A DNA stretch of 48,463 nt from CAYJHC01 sp964370035 (GCA_964370035.1 CAYJGT010000001.1:1-48463); one strand, 5' to 3'; numbered from the stretch's first letter, positions 24,795 through 34,405 are shown. Numbers and translations are program-made. Notes: generated from the sequence alone by a model not told the origin.

Positions 24795-25955
24795 ATGACA
24801 GAAAGACTATGGCCGGAGCCCTTTCGTGTTGGTCCTATTAGACCGCCCAGTGAAGCGGAAAGCCTGTTACTGCAAATTACCGCTGGATGCACTTGGAACA
24901 AGTGCAAGTTTTGCAATTTATATAGAGGGACACCTTTTAAGGCATTTTCTGTAGATGAAGCAAAAAACACTATTGATAAAATGGCAGCATATAGAGATAT
25001 TATATGTGGGTTCAAACTTTCAGATTGTAAGTGGGATATGACAAATCTGTATAAAGAATTAAGGAGTGTCAGTGATCCATATAAAAAAAGTTGCGCTCAG
25101 CAGATTGCTTATTGGGTAATTAATGGAGGCAAAACGGTTTTCCTTCAAGACGGAAATGCAATGGTTCTGTCCAATGGAAAACTTTCAGATGTACTGAATT
25201 ACCTTAAGCGTACTTTCCCGACTATTGAGCGAATCACTTCTTATGCTAGGGCAAAAGATTTGGCCAGACTTAGTGTAGAAGATTTGATTTTATTAAAAGA
25301 AAGTGGTTTGACAAGGATACATTCTGGGTATGAATCTGGAGATGATCAAGTTTTAGATATAATAAATAAGGGCGTTACGCAAATGGAAGAAATAGAAGCG
25401 GGAAAGAAGGTTAAGGCGGCAGGAATTCAACTTTCTTTGTATTTTATGCCTGGAATTGGTGGGAAAAAATTCTCTGAAAAAAATGCTAAGGGTATGGCAA
25501 AAGTTGTAAGGGAAGTTAATCCAGATTTTTTAAGAATAAGAACTACAGCGATTAAAGAAAATACAGAACTATATGAAGACTACAGTAACAATATTTTTCA
25601 AATGGCAAGCGATGATGATAAAATCAAAGAAATTAGAACATTAATTGTTGAAGCGAGAAATGTAGGTACAGAAATTAAAAGTGACCATATAGTTAACCTT
25701 CTTCCAGATATTGAAGGGAATATTGGAGAAGAGAAAGAAAGACTTTTGTCAACTATTGATGAATATCTTGAACTTTCAGAAAAAGAGAGGAAGCTGTTCC
25801 AATATGCTAGAAGAATGAATATGGTGAATTCTGTTAGAGAGATAGGTTTGCTGGAAGCAAGCACAAAGGAAACCATTTATGAAAAAATAGCTCAGTCTGG
25901 AAATGAAGACTTTTGGAACCATAAGATAAATAGAATGATAAGTAGATATATATAA
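24795..25955 (+). CDS. Radical SAM protein with CX4CX2C cluster motif
   Basis: A 386-residue radical SAM enzyme. The cluster cysteines are C32, C37 and C40 (CTWNKCKFC), a CX4CX2C spacing instead of the usual CX3CX2C. A GGKTVFLQDGNA segment, IERITSYARAKDL, the ESGDDQVL motif and the FMPGIGG segment follow the radical SAM barrel order and suggest an Elp3/HemN-like lineage. The last 80 residues are helical and charged. The start ATG at 24795 has a GAGGAAGAG site inside the end of the thioesterase gene; the overlapping longer frame is rejected. Function is not known. It presumably reduces AdoMet to a 5'-deoxyadenosyl radical. Confidence 0.8.
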   Translation: MTERLWPEPFRVGPIRPPSEAESLLLQITAGCTWNKCKFCNLYRGTPFKAFSVDEAKNTIDKMAAYRDIICGFKLSDCKWDMTNLYKELRSVSDPYKKSCAQQIAYWVINGGKTVFLQDGNAMVLSNGKLSDVLNYLKRTFPTIERITSYARAKDLARLSVEDLILLKESGLTRIHSGYESGDDQVLDIINKGVTQMEEIEAGKKVKAAGIQLSLYFMPGIGGKKFSEKNAKGMAKVVREVNPDFLRIRTTAIKENTELYEDYSNNIFQMASDDDKIKEIRTLIVEARNVGTEIKSDHIVNLLPDIEGNIGEEKERLLSTIDEYLELSEKERKLFQYARRMNMVNSVREIGLLEASTKETIYEKIAQSGNEDFWNHKINRMISRYI

Positions 25956-26016
25956 ATGAGTTTAGTCTATGTGCTTTGAAAATATAGACATAAAATGAGG
26001 CCTAATGGGGCATATA

Positions 26017-26045
26017 TTGATAAAGTTTGAAGAAAAGTTTATAAA
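26017..26045 (+). promoter_or_regulatory. Promoter of the ferritin gene
   Basis: TTGATA (26017-26022), 17-bp spacer and TATAAA (26040-26045), 33 bases before the ATG. Confidence 0.6.
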
Positions 26046-26078
26046 AATATAGTGATATAGAAAAAAAGGAGGAAAAAT

Positions 26079-26591
26079 ATGTTAGCGAAAAAAGTAAGTG
26101 AGTTATTAAATGATCAGGTGAACAAAGAATTATATTCAGCATATTTATATTTAGACATGTCTAATTATTACAAAAATGAGGGGCTTGATGGATATGCTAA
26201 CTGGTATAGAATTCAGGCGCAAGAAGAAAGAGACCATGCAATGTCCTTTATGGAGTATTTGCAGTTAAATGGAATTCCAGTAGTTTTAGAAGCTATTGAT
26301 AAACCTGATAAAGAGTTTAAAAGCTTTATTGATCCATTAAATATTGGATTTGAACATGAGCAGTATGTTACTAGTTTAATCAATGACATTTATGCTGCAG
26401 CTCAAGAAGTGAAAGATTTTAGAACTATGCAGTATTTAGATTGGTTTATAAAAGAACAGGCTGAAGAAGAAGACACCGCATCAAATATGATTAGAAAGTT
26501 TGAATTGTTTGGAGGCGATCCAAAGGGCCTATATTCATTAGATGCTGAATTTGCTGCGAGAACCTACACTCCATCGGCACCTGTATTATAA
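26079..26591 (+). CDS. ftn: Non-heme bacterial ferritin
   Basis: A 170-residue four-helix ferritin subunit that oxidises Fe(II) and stores it as mineral in a 24-mer shell. Ferroxidase ligands can be read: Glu17 (NKELYSAY), Glu50 and His53 (EERDH), and the glutamate in FEHEQ; the EQAEEE segment supplies the last set. No heme-binding methionine of the bacterioferritin type is evident. The ATG follows a strong AAGGAGG. It has its own promoter and a terminator shared with the converging radical SAM gene. No iron box is apparent at the promoter. Other iron-linked genes here are the FetAB-like exporter and possibly DUF2325, but none is adjacent. Confidence 0.94.
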   Translation: MLAKKVSELLNDQVNKELYSAYLYLDMSNYYKNEGLDGYANWYRIQAQEERDHAMSFMEYLQLNGIPVVLEAIDKPDKEFKSFIDPLNIGFEHEQYVTSLINDIYAAAQEVKDFRTMQYLDWFIKEQAEEEDTASNMIRKFELFGGDPKGLYSLDAEFAARTYTPSAPVL

Positions 26592-26646
26592 TTAGGAGGC
26601 CTTTTGGCAATAAAATAAATAGATAATATATAATGTCAGATTGTAA

Positions 26647-26685
26647 AAAACCGTAAGCTATCAAATATTGGTAGCCTACGGTTTT
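26647..26685. terminator. Bidirectional terminator between ferritin and the B12 radical SAM gene
   Basis: AAAACCGTA (26647-26655) with TACGGTTTT (26677-26685), extended inside by GCTA/TAGC after one mismatch. T-rich tails occur on both strands. Confidence 0.85.
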
Positions 26686-26688
26686 ATA

Positions 26689-28371
26689 TTAAATTTTACA
26701 AATATCGATGACGTTCGCTATCTTCTTTGCAGAATACCTCTTGGTAATAAAATCTTTGTTGATATAATCGACGTAAATTATTTTGTTTTCGCCATATAAA
26801 ATTGCACTGCCGCGTTTAATTCCCTTTATCGGATATTGCTTTGATAAGTATTTTGTTACCTTCTTTAAATTGGAATCTTGTCTATGTAGGACTTTGAATA
26901 ATCTTCCTGTAGAGTTAAATTCAAGGCAGTCTGTAACCATTACATCTCGAAGATCTTCTTCTCCAAAGTGCATGTAAGTATTATATATTAGTTGGGCGTA
27001 AGTTTCTATATCTGTTCCGTGCGGTACTTTTGGAACAGAGGCAAAGAAATCAAAAGGTGTGAGCTGACTTCTTTTGATAAGGAAGTCAACGGTTTTAGTG
27101 AATCGTTGTGAATTGTATAAGCGTTCAAGAGAGTCTTCAGCTTGTTTAATTATAGCAATGTCAATTGGACTAATATAAGGGGTAGACATTACTTCATATG
27201 GTGGTGTAGGAGTATATTTGCAGGGAAAATTATCAGGAAATGCATGCATGGTACTCCCACTTAGAATTTTAAGAAAGCCTAGTTGTAACATATGGGAATT
27301 TAAATTAAAGATTGTATCAAACCCTTTTTTGAAACTGTCTAAATCTTCTAATGGCAATCCTGCGATTAAGTCTATATGAATATGCATATTATTAAAGCTT
27401 ATAAGTTTTTTAATGTTTTTTAATAGTGTTTCCGTATTGGTTTTTCTGTGTATTGCAGAAAGAGTATTTTCATTTATGCTTTGGATTCCGATTTCTAGTT
27501 GTACTCTACCAACGGGCATTTTTTCTAGTATTCTAAAACTATCTTCACTTAATATATCTCCAGCTATTTCGAAGTGAAAGCAGGTATCAGTATCTAATTT
27601 CCTAATGTATTCCCAGATTACATTGGCATGCTTGCTATTAGCGTTGAAGGTTCTATCTACAAATTTGATGGTTTTGGTTTCCGAGCTAATTAGTAAATCA
27701 AGATTTTTTAAAGCAATCTCAATAGGAAAAAATCTCAGCTTTCCGCAGCTTCCTGAAAGACAAAAAGCACATCTATAAGGGCAACCTCGAGTAGTCTCAA
27801 TGTATGCAATCCGCCCATTTAGCTGTTTGAAATATTCTTTAGAATATAGGTTTTTATATGATTGGTAATGACATGAATTAATGTTATTGTTCGAATTAGT
27901 ATCGAGTAACTTGAAGAAGGTGCCGTTTTCAATAAAAGCAATATTAATGCCTTTATTTAGATTATCTGAAATGAGGGCATTGAGAGTTTGCTCAGCAGTA
28001 TATTCTCCTTCGCCAAGAGAAATACAGTCGATAAATGGATTTTCTTCAAGTAATTTTTTTGCATTATGCTCGGCTTCTGGTCCTCCAAGAAGAATTCGAA
28101 TATTAGGGGCAAAGGTTTTGATAATTTTGCAAACTTCAAGAATTATGGTGATGTTCCAAATGTAGCAAGAAAAAAGAACTGCTTTTGGCTCTTTTTCGAG
28201 GATTTCTGTGGCGGAAATTTCTGCCGACTTATGTATAGTACTTTCGTAGATATAACAATCAAAGTCACTATTTCTTAGAGATTCAAAAATGTACCAAATA
28301 CCTAAAGATGAATGAACATACTTAGAATTAAAAGAGCATATGACAATGTTGTTGCTAGTTTGATTACTCAT
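26689..28371 (-). CDS. B12-binding-domain radical SAM protein (DUF4080 type)
   Basis: A 560-residue class B-like radical SAM protein. Residues 1 to about 135 form a cobalamin-binding Rossmann domain (LFSCYIWN, LLGGPEAEH, CISLGEGE). The radical SAM barrel carries Cys197, Cys201 and Cys204 (CPYRCAFC), with later EIGIQSIN and IDLIAGLP motifs. The C-terminal ~200 residues match the DUF4080 region usual in this anaerobe family. Such enzymes typically perform methylations or other radical chemistry, but this subfamily has no assigned reaction. The ribosome binding site is weak (AGGTAG). It is the last of three closely spaced minus-strand genes with the PHP phosphatase and the iron-sulfur protein. 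Confidence 0.85.
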   Translation of the reverse strand: MSNQTSNNIVICSFNSKYVHSSLGIWYIFESLRNSDFDCYIYESTIHKSAEISATEILEKEPKAVLFSCYIWNITIILEVCKIIKTFAPNIRILLGGPEAEHNAKKLLEENPFIDCISLGEGEYTAEQTLNALISDNLNKGINIAFIENGTFFKLLDTNSNNNINSCHYQSYKNLYSKEYFKQLNGRIAYIETTRGCPYRCAFCLSGSCGKLRFFPIEIALKNLDLLISSETKTIKFVDRTFNANSKHANVIWEYIRKLDTDTCFHFEIAGDILSEDSFRILEKMPVGRVQLEIGIQSINENTLSAIHRKTNTETLLKNIKKLISFNNMHIHIDLIAGLPLEDLDSFKKGFDTIFNLNSHMLQLGFLKILSGSTMHAFPDNFPCKYTPTPPYEVMSTPYISPIDIAIIKQAEDSLERLYNSQRFTKTVDFLIKRSQLTPFDFFASVPKVPHGTDIETYAQLIYNTYMHFGEEDLRDVMVTDCLEFNSTGRLFKVLHRQDSNLKKVTKYLSKQYPIKGIKRGSAILYGENKIIYVDYINKDFITKRYSAKKIANVIDICKI

Positions 28372-28443
28372 AAATGCTACCTAGTTTTGTTTTTAGTGAT
28401 AATTTGAGATAAATTGCTAGAAAATGGATTGGTGGTTAATCTA

Positions 28444-29283
28444 TTATTCAAATGGTACAAAAATAGGTACCCTATTCTTATAAGTAGCTTGATATTTAAA
28501 TCCTAAAGATTTCAAATACTCTGTAGCCTCTTTAAAACCTTCTGTAATTTGATTTGGCCTGTGAGAATCCGAGCCTAAAGTAAGAATTTCACCGCCTAAG
28601 CTTTTATAAAGCTGCAAAATTTCTTTAGAGGCAAGAGTCCTTGGATATAGGTTATATCTGATGTGAGATGTGTTTAACTCTACCCCTTTACCGTTGTAGA
28701 TTAGCTTCTTTAATATTTCCTCAATTATATCCATTGATGAATCATATGTTTTTTTGAAGTTTTTAGATTTGAAGTAAGGAACATTATCCTCTTTGAAATA
28801 TTCTAATTCTCCAATATATCGATCAATAACATTCATATGCCCGAGAACATCAAAGTTCATAAACTCGTCTAAGCATTTATAACAATATTTGTAGAACATT
28901 GGAATTATTTCTGATGGGTCAAATTTTTCATAGTCTACCATATATAAATCATCACCATGCATACAATGGAAAGAGCCTAAGACAAAATCATAGGGGAAGC
29001 TTGAAACTTCCTTTTCGCATTTTTTTGCTGTCTCCCCATGTTGAATTCCTATTTCTATACCCTTTACAACTCTAATCTTGCTTTTGAATTCCTCTTCTAA
29101 AGAAAGTAATGCACTGTGATAAGCAGGTGCATCTATTTCAAAAGCATAATCAGGATAATCTGGATCGTAATGATCTGTTATTGCAAATTCTTTTACCCCT
29201 AAGTTAATAGCTGTTTTTAGCATTTCCTCTGGAGGTGTAATAGAATCACTTGAAAAATCAGTGTGGTTATGATAATCGTACAT
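28444..29283 (-). CDS. PHP-domain phosphatase, histidinol-phosphatase-like (copy 1)
   Basis: A 279-residue PHP phosphoesterase. Metal ligands are spread over the barrel: HNHTDFSSDS at the N-terminus (His5, His7), AITDHYD, the glutamate in KGIEIG, GSFHCMHG, VLGHMN, and GSDSHRP near the C-terminus. This layout is that of HisK/HisJ histidinol phosphatases, which release phosphate from L-histidinol phosphate. A second, distant PHP protein lies at 44380-45210, so at most one needs to serve histidine synthesis, and no his operon is adjacent. The ATG follows AAGGAG. It is 72 bp upstream of the B12 radical SAM gene and 83 bp after the iron-sulfur protein gene on the same strand. Confidence 0.85.
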   Translation of the reverse strand: MYDYHNHTDFSSDSITPPEEMLKTAINLGVKEFAITDHYDPDYPDYAFEIDAPAYHSALLSLEEEFKSKIRVVKGIEIGIQHGETAKKCEKEVSSFPYDFVLGSFHCMHGDDLYMVDYEKFDPSEIIPMFYKYCYKCLDEFMNFDVLGHMNVIDRYIGELEYFKEDNVPYFKSKNFKKTYDSSMDIIEEILKKLIYNGKGVELNTSHIRYNLYPRTLASKEILQLYKSLGGEILTLGSDSHRPNQITEGFKEATEYLKSLGFKYQATYKNRVPIFVPFE

Positions 29284-29366
29284 ATTTACTCCTTATAATA
29301 CTTTGTGATGCTTTGAAATCATCAGCACGGGCTAATCACGCAAGTGCGTTAGTTCTTTTGGTTCAA

Positions 29367-30167
29367 TTATAAATCATACGGGAAGCATTTCCCGCATACT
29401 TCAGGTGATGGTGTTACTTTGTTGATTAGCTTACAATGTTCTTGACATTTAGCGCGATCAATACCAGCAGCAGAAATAGCTTTAGCAGGACATGAGTCAA
29501 TAGCCTTTTGGCTTACAGTAACATCTTCAGCTCCTAAATATTTTGAATCACTATCGATGTAACTTAAAACATTTTCTAAATCTAATACGGCTATTTCATC
29601 TTCATCTAATATAGCGTAATCAGCATCTACCAAAACAGTACTTAACCTTCCAGCAAAGCCGATTTCTGTATGGAAAGAGCCGGCAATTCCAAATCTTCCA
29701 AGGCCAGCAGCAAAACCTGCTAGCTTTTGAGACCATTCCTCTCTAAACACTTCTTCTTGCCAATCGGTAGGAATATTTGCGGGAGAGTGTAGCCTACCTA
29801 CTTCATCTAAAGTGTCGCTGATTACTCGATTAAGAGTCATACATAGTTTCATAGAGTCAAAATAAGCATTGGTCCACTCCTTAGAAGGCATTTCTCCTTT
29901 TAGATTGCTTTTGGCCACTTCCTCTGAATAAGGTAGAAAAAAGACTATGGCTGTATTTCCTGGTCTGTATATTTGTTTAGGATGTAGACTTCTTCCTGAT
30001 TCAAAAAAGTGCATAAAAAGCGGATGGTGAACACTTACATAACTTATGATAGGTGTTCCGAAGCGAGTCATACAAGTAGGTAATGCTTCATATTCTTTTA
30101 CAGCTTCATTTACATTAACTATTATTCTTTTTTTTATATTCGACTCTGTGCTAAAATCAGGATTCAT
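29367..30167 (-). CDS. QueG-like 4Fe-4S protein, short form
   Basis: A 266-residue protein resembling the N-terminal and cluster-binding parts of epoxyqueuosine reductase (QueG) and related iron-sulfur proteins. The LGRFGIAGSFHTEIGF segment and the C-terminal cysteines support this. Cys226, Cys241, Cys245, Cys258 and Cys261 (CPAKAIS, CQEHC, CGKC) suffice for about one 4Fe-4S cluster, whereas full QueG binds two and has a C-terminal HEAT-like domain missing here. It is therefore unlikely to be the normal queuosine enzyme. The ATG at 30167 follows GGAGG; the upstream ATG at 30179 does not. It heads a minus-strand cluster with a PHP phosphatase and a B12 radical SAM protein and may handle electrons or corrinoids. 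Confidence 0.75.
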   Translation of the reverse strand: MNPDFSTESNIKKRIIVNVNEAVKEYEALPTCMTRFGTPIISYVSVHHPLFMHFFESGRSLHPKQIYRPGNTAIVFFLPYSEEVAKSNLKGEMPSKEWTNAYFDSMKLCMTLNRVISDTLDEVGRLHSPANIPTDWQEEVFREEWSQKLAGFAAGLGRFGIAGSFHTEIGFAGRLSTVLVDADYAILDEDEIAVLDLENVLSYIDSDSKYLGAEDVTVSQKAIDSCPAKAISAAGIDRAKCQEHCKLINKVTPSPEVCGKCFPYDL

Positions 30168-30271
30168 AAATACCTCCAAGGGTTAAAAAAGTTCAACATT
30201 AATTTTATTCATATGTTAAAATTATATTAGAATAATTGTAAAATGTAAAGAAGAAAAGGAAAGAATGGGAA

Positions 30272-33123
30272 ATGAGTAGATTAATAATAATTGATGGAAA
30301 CAGTCTAATAAATAGAGCATATTATGCATTACAGAACCCAATGATGACGAAAGATGGTATTTACACTCAAGGAATTTTTGGATTTCTTAATATGCTTACT
30401 AAAATAAAAAAGGACTATATGCCTACCCATATTGCAGTAACCTTCGACATGAAAGGGCCTACATTTAGACATGAAGAATATGAAGAATATAAGGCTGGAA
30501 GGAAGAAAATGCCTCCTGAGCTAGCAATGCAGATTCCTTTGCTAAAAGATGTGCTAGATGCCTTAAATATAAAAAGATTAGAAAAGCAAGGCTTTGAAGC
30601 GGACGATATAATTGGAACTGTAGCAAAAAAAGCNNNNNNNNNNNNNNNNNNNNNNNNNNNNNNNNNNNNNNNNNNNNNNNNNNNNNNNNNNNNNNNNNNN
30701 NNNNNNNNNNNNNNNNNNNNNNNNNNNNNNNNNTAGAAAAGCAAGGCTTTGAAGCGGACGATATAATTGGAACTGTAGCAAAAAAAGCTGAGGAAGAAGA
30801 AATAGAAGTTTTTATTGTTACTGGAGATAAGGATGAACTTCAATTGGCTACAGATAATACAAAAATTATCTTTACTAAAAAAGGGGTTTCTTTATTTGAA
30901 ATATATGACAGGAAGAAAATGATCGAGACTTATGGCTTTACTCCTGAGCAGTTTATTGATTATAAAGGGTTGATGGGGGATCAATCAGACAATATACCTG
31001 GTGTACCTGGGGTAGGGGAAAAGACTGCATCTAAGCTTATACTTGAATTCGGCTCTGTAGAAAGTGTTTTGGAAAACATAGATAAGATTCCAAAAGAAGG
31101 CCTGAGAAAAAAATTAGAGGATAACAAACAATTAGCCTTGATGAGCAAAAGGCTGGCAACTATTAATACAAATGTTCCTATAGACTTGGATTTTCAAGAG
31201 TTTAATGTGGAAATGCCAAATGAAAAAGAATTAATAAAGATTTATAAAAAACTTGAGTTTAATAAGTTCTTAAAGCAACTTGCAGAAAGTACAGAAGGTA
31301 ATGCGGAAACTTCTGTTCTTGAAGGAGAAAAGGAGAAACATGCCCTTATTAACCTTGATTCGATAATACTAAAAGGGGAAGATGGCCTGGAAAAGCTTAA
31401 ATTCACTTTGGAGAAATACAAAACAATTGCAATTAAAGTTGTTGGTGATAATAATAGAAAAGACATACCTAAAATAGAAGGAATATCCTTTGGAGTAGTA
31501 GAAGAAAATAGAGCTTATTACTTAGTTCTTGAGAATAGTATAGAAAAAATCGGAAAAGTAATAGAAGTTTTAAACAATAGTTATTGCAGGTTAATTGGCC
31601 ATAACCTAAAAGAAGATTTATATATGCTAATGGCACGAGGACTAGAAAATTATGAGATTGAATTTGACACTGCCATTTGTAAATACTTGCTTGATCCTAG
31701 CAAAAGTAACTATGATTTATCTACTTTAGCTATAGAGATTTTTCAGGAAAAGCTGCAAGAAGAAAAAGAGTTTTCTAAAAGTACAGCACAGCTAGACATG
31801 TTTACAGATATTTATGATGTTTCAGGAAAACATTATGGAAAATGGTGCAGCATAACTTTATCTTTAGTAGACCTTTTAAGAAAACAAATAAAAGAAGATA
31901 ACATGGAAGAACTTTTATTTGAGGTAGAACTTCCTCTAGTTAAAGTTCTTGCCTTTATGGAAGTTGAAGGAATTAAGCTGGATAAAGAAGAATTGAACTC
32001 AATTGGCGAAGGTATAGGGGAAAAATTAGAAATATTAAAGGAAAAAATCTTTGGATTTTCTGAAGAAGAGTTTAATATTAATTCACCTTCTCAATTAGGT
32101 GTTGTCCTTTTTGATAAATTAGGATTACCTCCTAGCAAAAAAACAAAGACTGGATACAGCACTAATGCAGAAGTGTTAGAAAAACTCATGAATGAACATG
32201 AAATTATCCCACTAATTTTAGAATATCGAACTTTAGCTAAGTTAAAAGGCACATATGTAGATGGATTGATTCCAATGATGCATGTGGATAAAAAAATACA
32301 TGCTAATTTTATGCAAACAGTTACGGCAACAGGAAGATTAAGTTGCACAGAGCCAAATCTTCAAAATATTCCAATTAGGCAGGAATTAGGAAGAACTATT
32401 AGAAAAGCATTTATTCCCTCAAGTGAAGACTTTGTTTTAATAGGGGCAGATTACTCCCAAATAGAGCTAAGGGTATTAGCTCATATGAGTGAAGATGAAA
32501 GCCTACTAGAAGCGTTCAATAAGGGAGAAGACATCCATAAAGTAACAGCTTCAAGAGTATTAGGGGTTCCAGTTGACCAAATAACTGTTGCTGAAAGAAG
32601 TAAGGCAAAAGCGGTTAATTTTGGGGTGATTTATGGTATGAGCGCTTTTGGTCTCTCAACAGAAATAAATGTTACTAGGAATGAAGCAGACAAATATATA
32701 AAGGATTACTATGAAAAGCATGGAAGCGTAAAGGCATTTATGGATGATATGATAGCAAGTGGAAAAGAATTAGGATATGTAACTACAATACTAAATAGGA
32801 GAAGGTACATAAAAGAAATTAATGCCTCTAATTTTATGGTAAGGCAATTAGGAGAAAGATTAGCCATGAATAGCCCTATTCAAGGAAGTGCAGCAGATAT
32901 TATTAAAATTGCAATGAATAAAGTGTATAAAGCATTAAAAAAAGGCGGATATAAATCTAAACTTATACTGCAAATACATGACGAATTGATAATTGAGACC
33001 CATAAAGATGAAGTGGAAGTAATAAAAGAATTGTTACAAAAAAATATGGAAGAAGCCATGAGTCTGAAAGTTAAACTTGCAGTAGATGTGAATATTGGCC
33101 AAAATTGGTATGAGTTAAAGTAG
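30272..33123 (+). CDS. polA: DNA polymerase I (interrupted only by an artificial gap)
   Basis: Fills gaps and removes RNA primers in replication and repair. As written, a 100-N run plus a 55-bp duplication interrupts the frame. Removing 155 bases (one 55-bp copy and the Ns) restores one frame of 898 residues. The 5' nuclease domain has IDGNSLINRAYYAL, GFEADDIIGT and GDQSDNIPGVPGVGEKTA. The 3'-5' exonuclease-like domain has lost the first metal-binding motif: TIAIKVVGDN stands where DTET is expected. Proofreading is therefore probably absent, as in several Gram-positive enzymes. Polymerase motifs are intact: A (DYSQIELRVLAHMSEDE), B (KAVNFGVIYGMSAFG) and C (QIHDELI). coaE follows after 97 bp, the usual Firmicute pairing. 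Confidence 0.94.
30579..30788. repeat. 55-bp exact duplication flanking gap 1
   Basis: Bases 30579-30633 and 30734-30788 are identical and sit on either side of 100 N. They are the same genomic stretch assembled at the ends of two contigs, not a real duplication. Confidence 0.9.
30634..30733. other. Assembly gap 1 (100 N) inside polA
   Basis: Exactly 100 N, a conventional placeholder. The flanking overlap shows no unknown sequence is missing. Confidence 0.95.
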
Positions 33124-33220
33124 GTTTTTGTACGCTTTTGTGTATTGCAAGAATACTAAAGATTTAAAATGCAAAGCAATATAGTTTGTGTGGTACTGAT
33201 GGTAGTGGAAGGGAGCTAAG

Positions 33221-33805
33221 ATGAGGGTCATTGGAATAACAGGTGGCATTGGAAGTGGTAAGTCAACGGTTTCTAAATTTTTAATTGAATTAGGATATAA
33301 AGTGCTTGATGCAGATAAAATAGCTAGAGAAATAGTTGAAGAAGGCTCACCTGTATTAAAGCGATTAGAAGAAGCCTTTGGCAAAGATATTCTAGAAGAT
33401 GGAAAGTTAAATAGAAAAGCTTTAGCAGCAAAAGCTTTTTCTTCAAAAGTTAATAGGGATTTGCTAAACAAAATAACTCACGAAGAAATAAAGCGGTCAA
33501 TGAAAAAACAAATTCAAGAAAGCGAGGGGGTTATTTTTATTGATGCTGCTTTGCTATTTGAAGCAGGGGTAAATGAGATGACTGATGAAAATTGGCTAAT
33601 TTATACGCCAAAAGAGATGAGAATTAATAGAACGATAAAGCGAGATAATAGCACAAAGAAAGATGTGGAAAAAGTCATGAGTTTTCAATTAGAAGAGGAA
33701 GAGAAGGCTAAAATGGTAGATGTTATAATTGAAAATACAAGCAGCATTGAAGAACTCAAATCTAAAGTCTTAAAGCAATTAAGCGAGATAAAATGCAGTC
33801 ACTAA
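33221..33805 (+). CDS. coaE: Dephospho-CoA kinase
   Basis: Catalyses the last step of coenzyme A synthesis, phosphorylating the 3' hydroxyl of dephospho-CoA. The 194-residue protein starts with the P-loop ITGGIGSGKST (residues 6-16), then VLDADKIAREIV with the catalytic aspartate. Next comes the substrate segment DAALLFEAG, where most homologues have a proline (DIPLLFE). The lid arginines are in INRTIKRDNST. The ATG follows GGGAG. It lies downstream of polA on the same strand, a common arrangement, and is followed by the small lipoprotein gene after 93 bp. Confidence 0.94.
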   Translation: MRVIGITGGIGSGKSTVSKFLIELGYKVLDADKIAREIVEEGSPVLKRLEEAFGKDILEDGKLNRKALAAKAFSSKVNRDLLNKITHEEIKRSMKKQIQESEGVIFIDAALLFEAGVNEMTDENWLIYTPKEMRINRTIKRDNSTKKDVEKVMSFQLEEEEKAKMVDVIIENTSSIEELKSKVLKQLSEIKCSH

Positions 33806-33898
33806 ATGTGCCAAAAGGCACATTGTTATTAGGGGAATATGTGTTAAACTTTATTTAAAGATTTGTTAAATTAGCCAAAGGATTAAGGAGGGGACAAA

Positions 33899-34359
33899 AT
33901 GAAAAAATTATTATTGATAGTGTTAACAGCAACGATGATATTCGCTTTTGCAGGATGTGGCGGTGGACCTGGAGATGGTGCAGATAAAGTTGTTGGTATT
34001 TGGACGGACGAATGGGAGTTGGTTCAACTAGATTTTGCTGAAGATGGTACAGGTACAGAAACGATGTTAGGTGTTCCATTTGATATTGAATGGTCTATTA
34101 GTGGGTCAGNNNNNNNNNNNNNNNNNNNNNNNNNNNNNNNNNNNNNNNNNNNNNNNNNNNNNNNNNNNNNNNNNNNNNNNNNNNNNNNNNNNNNNNNNNN
34201 NNNNNNNNNACAGAAACGATGTTAGGTGTTCCATTTGATATTGAATGGTCTATTAGTGGGTCAGAAGTTACTGTTGAGGATGGAGTTGAGCCTAGAGTAT
34301 TTGTCTTAGAAGGTGATACATTAACTTTTGAAGATGATGTATATATGAAAGTACAATAA
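33899..34359 (+). CDS. Small secreted lipoprotein (interrupted only by an artificial gap)
   Basis: As written the gene is split by 100 N and a 55-bp duplication. Removing 155 bases gives one frame of 101 codons ending at TAA 34357. The N-terminus MKKLLLIVLTATMIFAFAGC is a lipoprotein signal with the lipobox cysteine at residue 20. A Gly/Asp linker follows (GGGPGDGADK), then about 75 residues containing VVGIWTDEWE and SGSEVTVEDG. The pattern of a tryptophan-containing first strand followed by alternating beta strands resembles small lipocalin-like lipoproteins common in Clostridia, where function is mostly unknown. AAGGAGGGG gives strong initiation, and a good terminator follows. The next gene, encoding a receptor, is a separate unit. 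Confidence 0.82.
34110..34209. other. Assembly gap 2 (100 N) inside the lipoprotein gene
   Basis: Exactly 100 N, flanked by identical 55-bp copies at 34055-34109 and 34210-34264. The duplication length is the same as at gap 1, pointing to a fixed k-mer overlap. Confidence 0.95.
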
Positions 34360-34405
34360 TTACTAATGAATTAATGATCAATTTGAAGATTAATTATTCA
34401 CATTA

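Noticed and set aside
29284..29366. Small inverted repeat (CTAA..ACGCA / TGCGTTAG) as a terminator between the QueG-like and PHP genes
   Set aside because: The stem is short with a bulge and no T-run follows on the coding strand.
30579..30788. 55-bp direct repeat flanking unknown sequence, as a mobile-element target duplication inside polA
   Set aside because: The gap is exactly 100 N, an identical 55-bp overlap occurs at a second gap, and removing the artefact restores the frame.
33899..34359. Lipoprotein gene as a broken pseudogene
   Set aside because: The only interruption is the artificial gap; after collapse the frame is intact with a signal, lipobox and stop.
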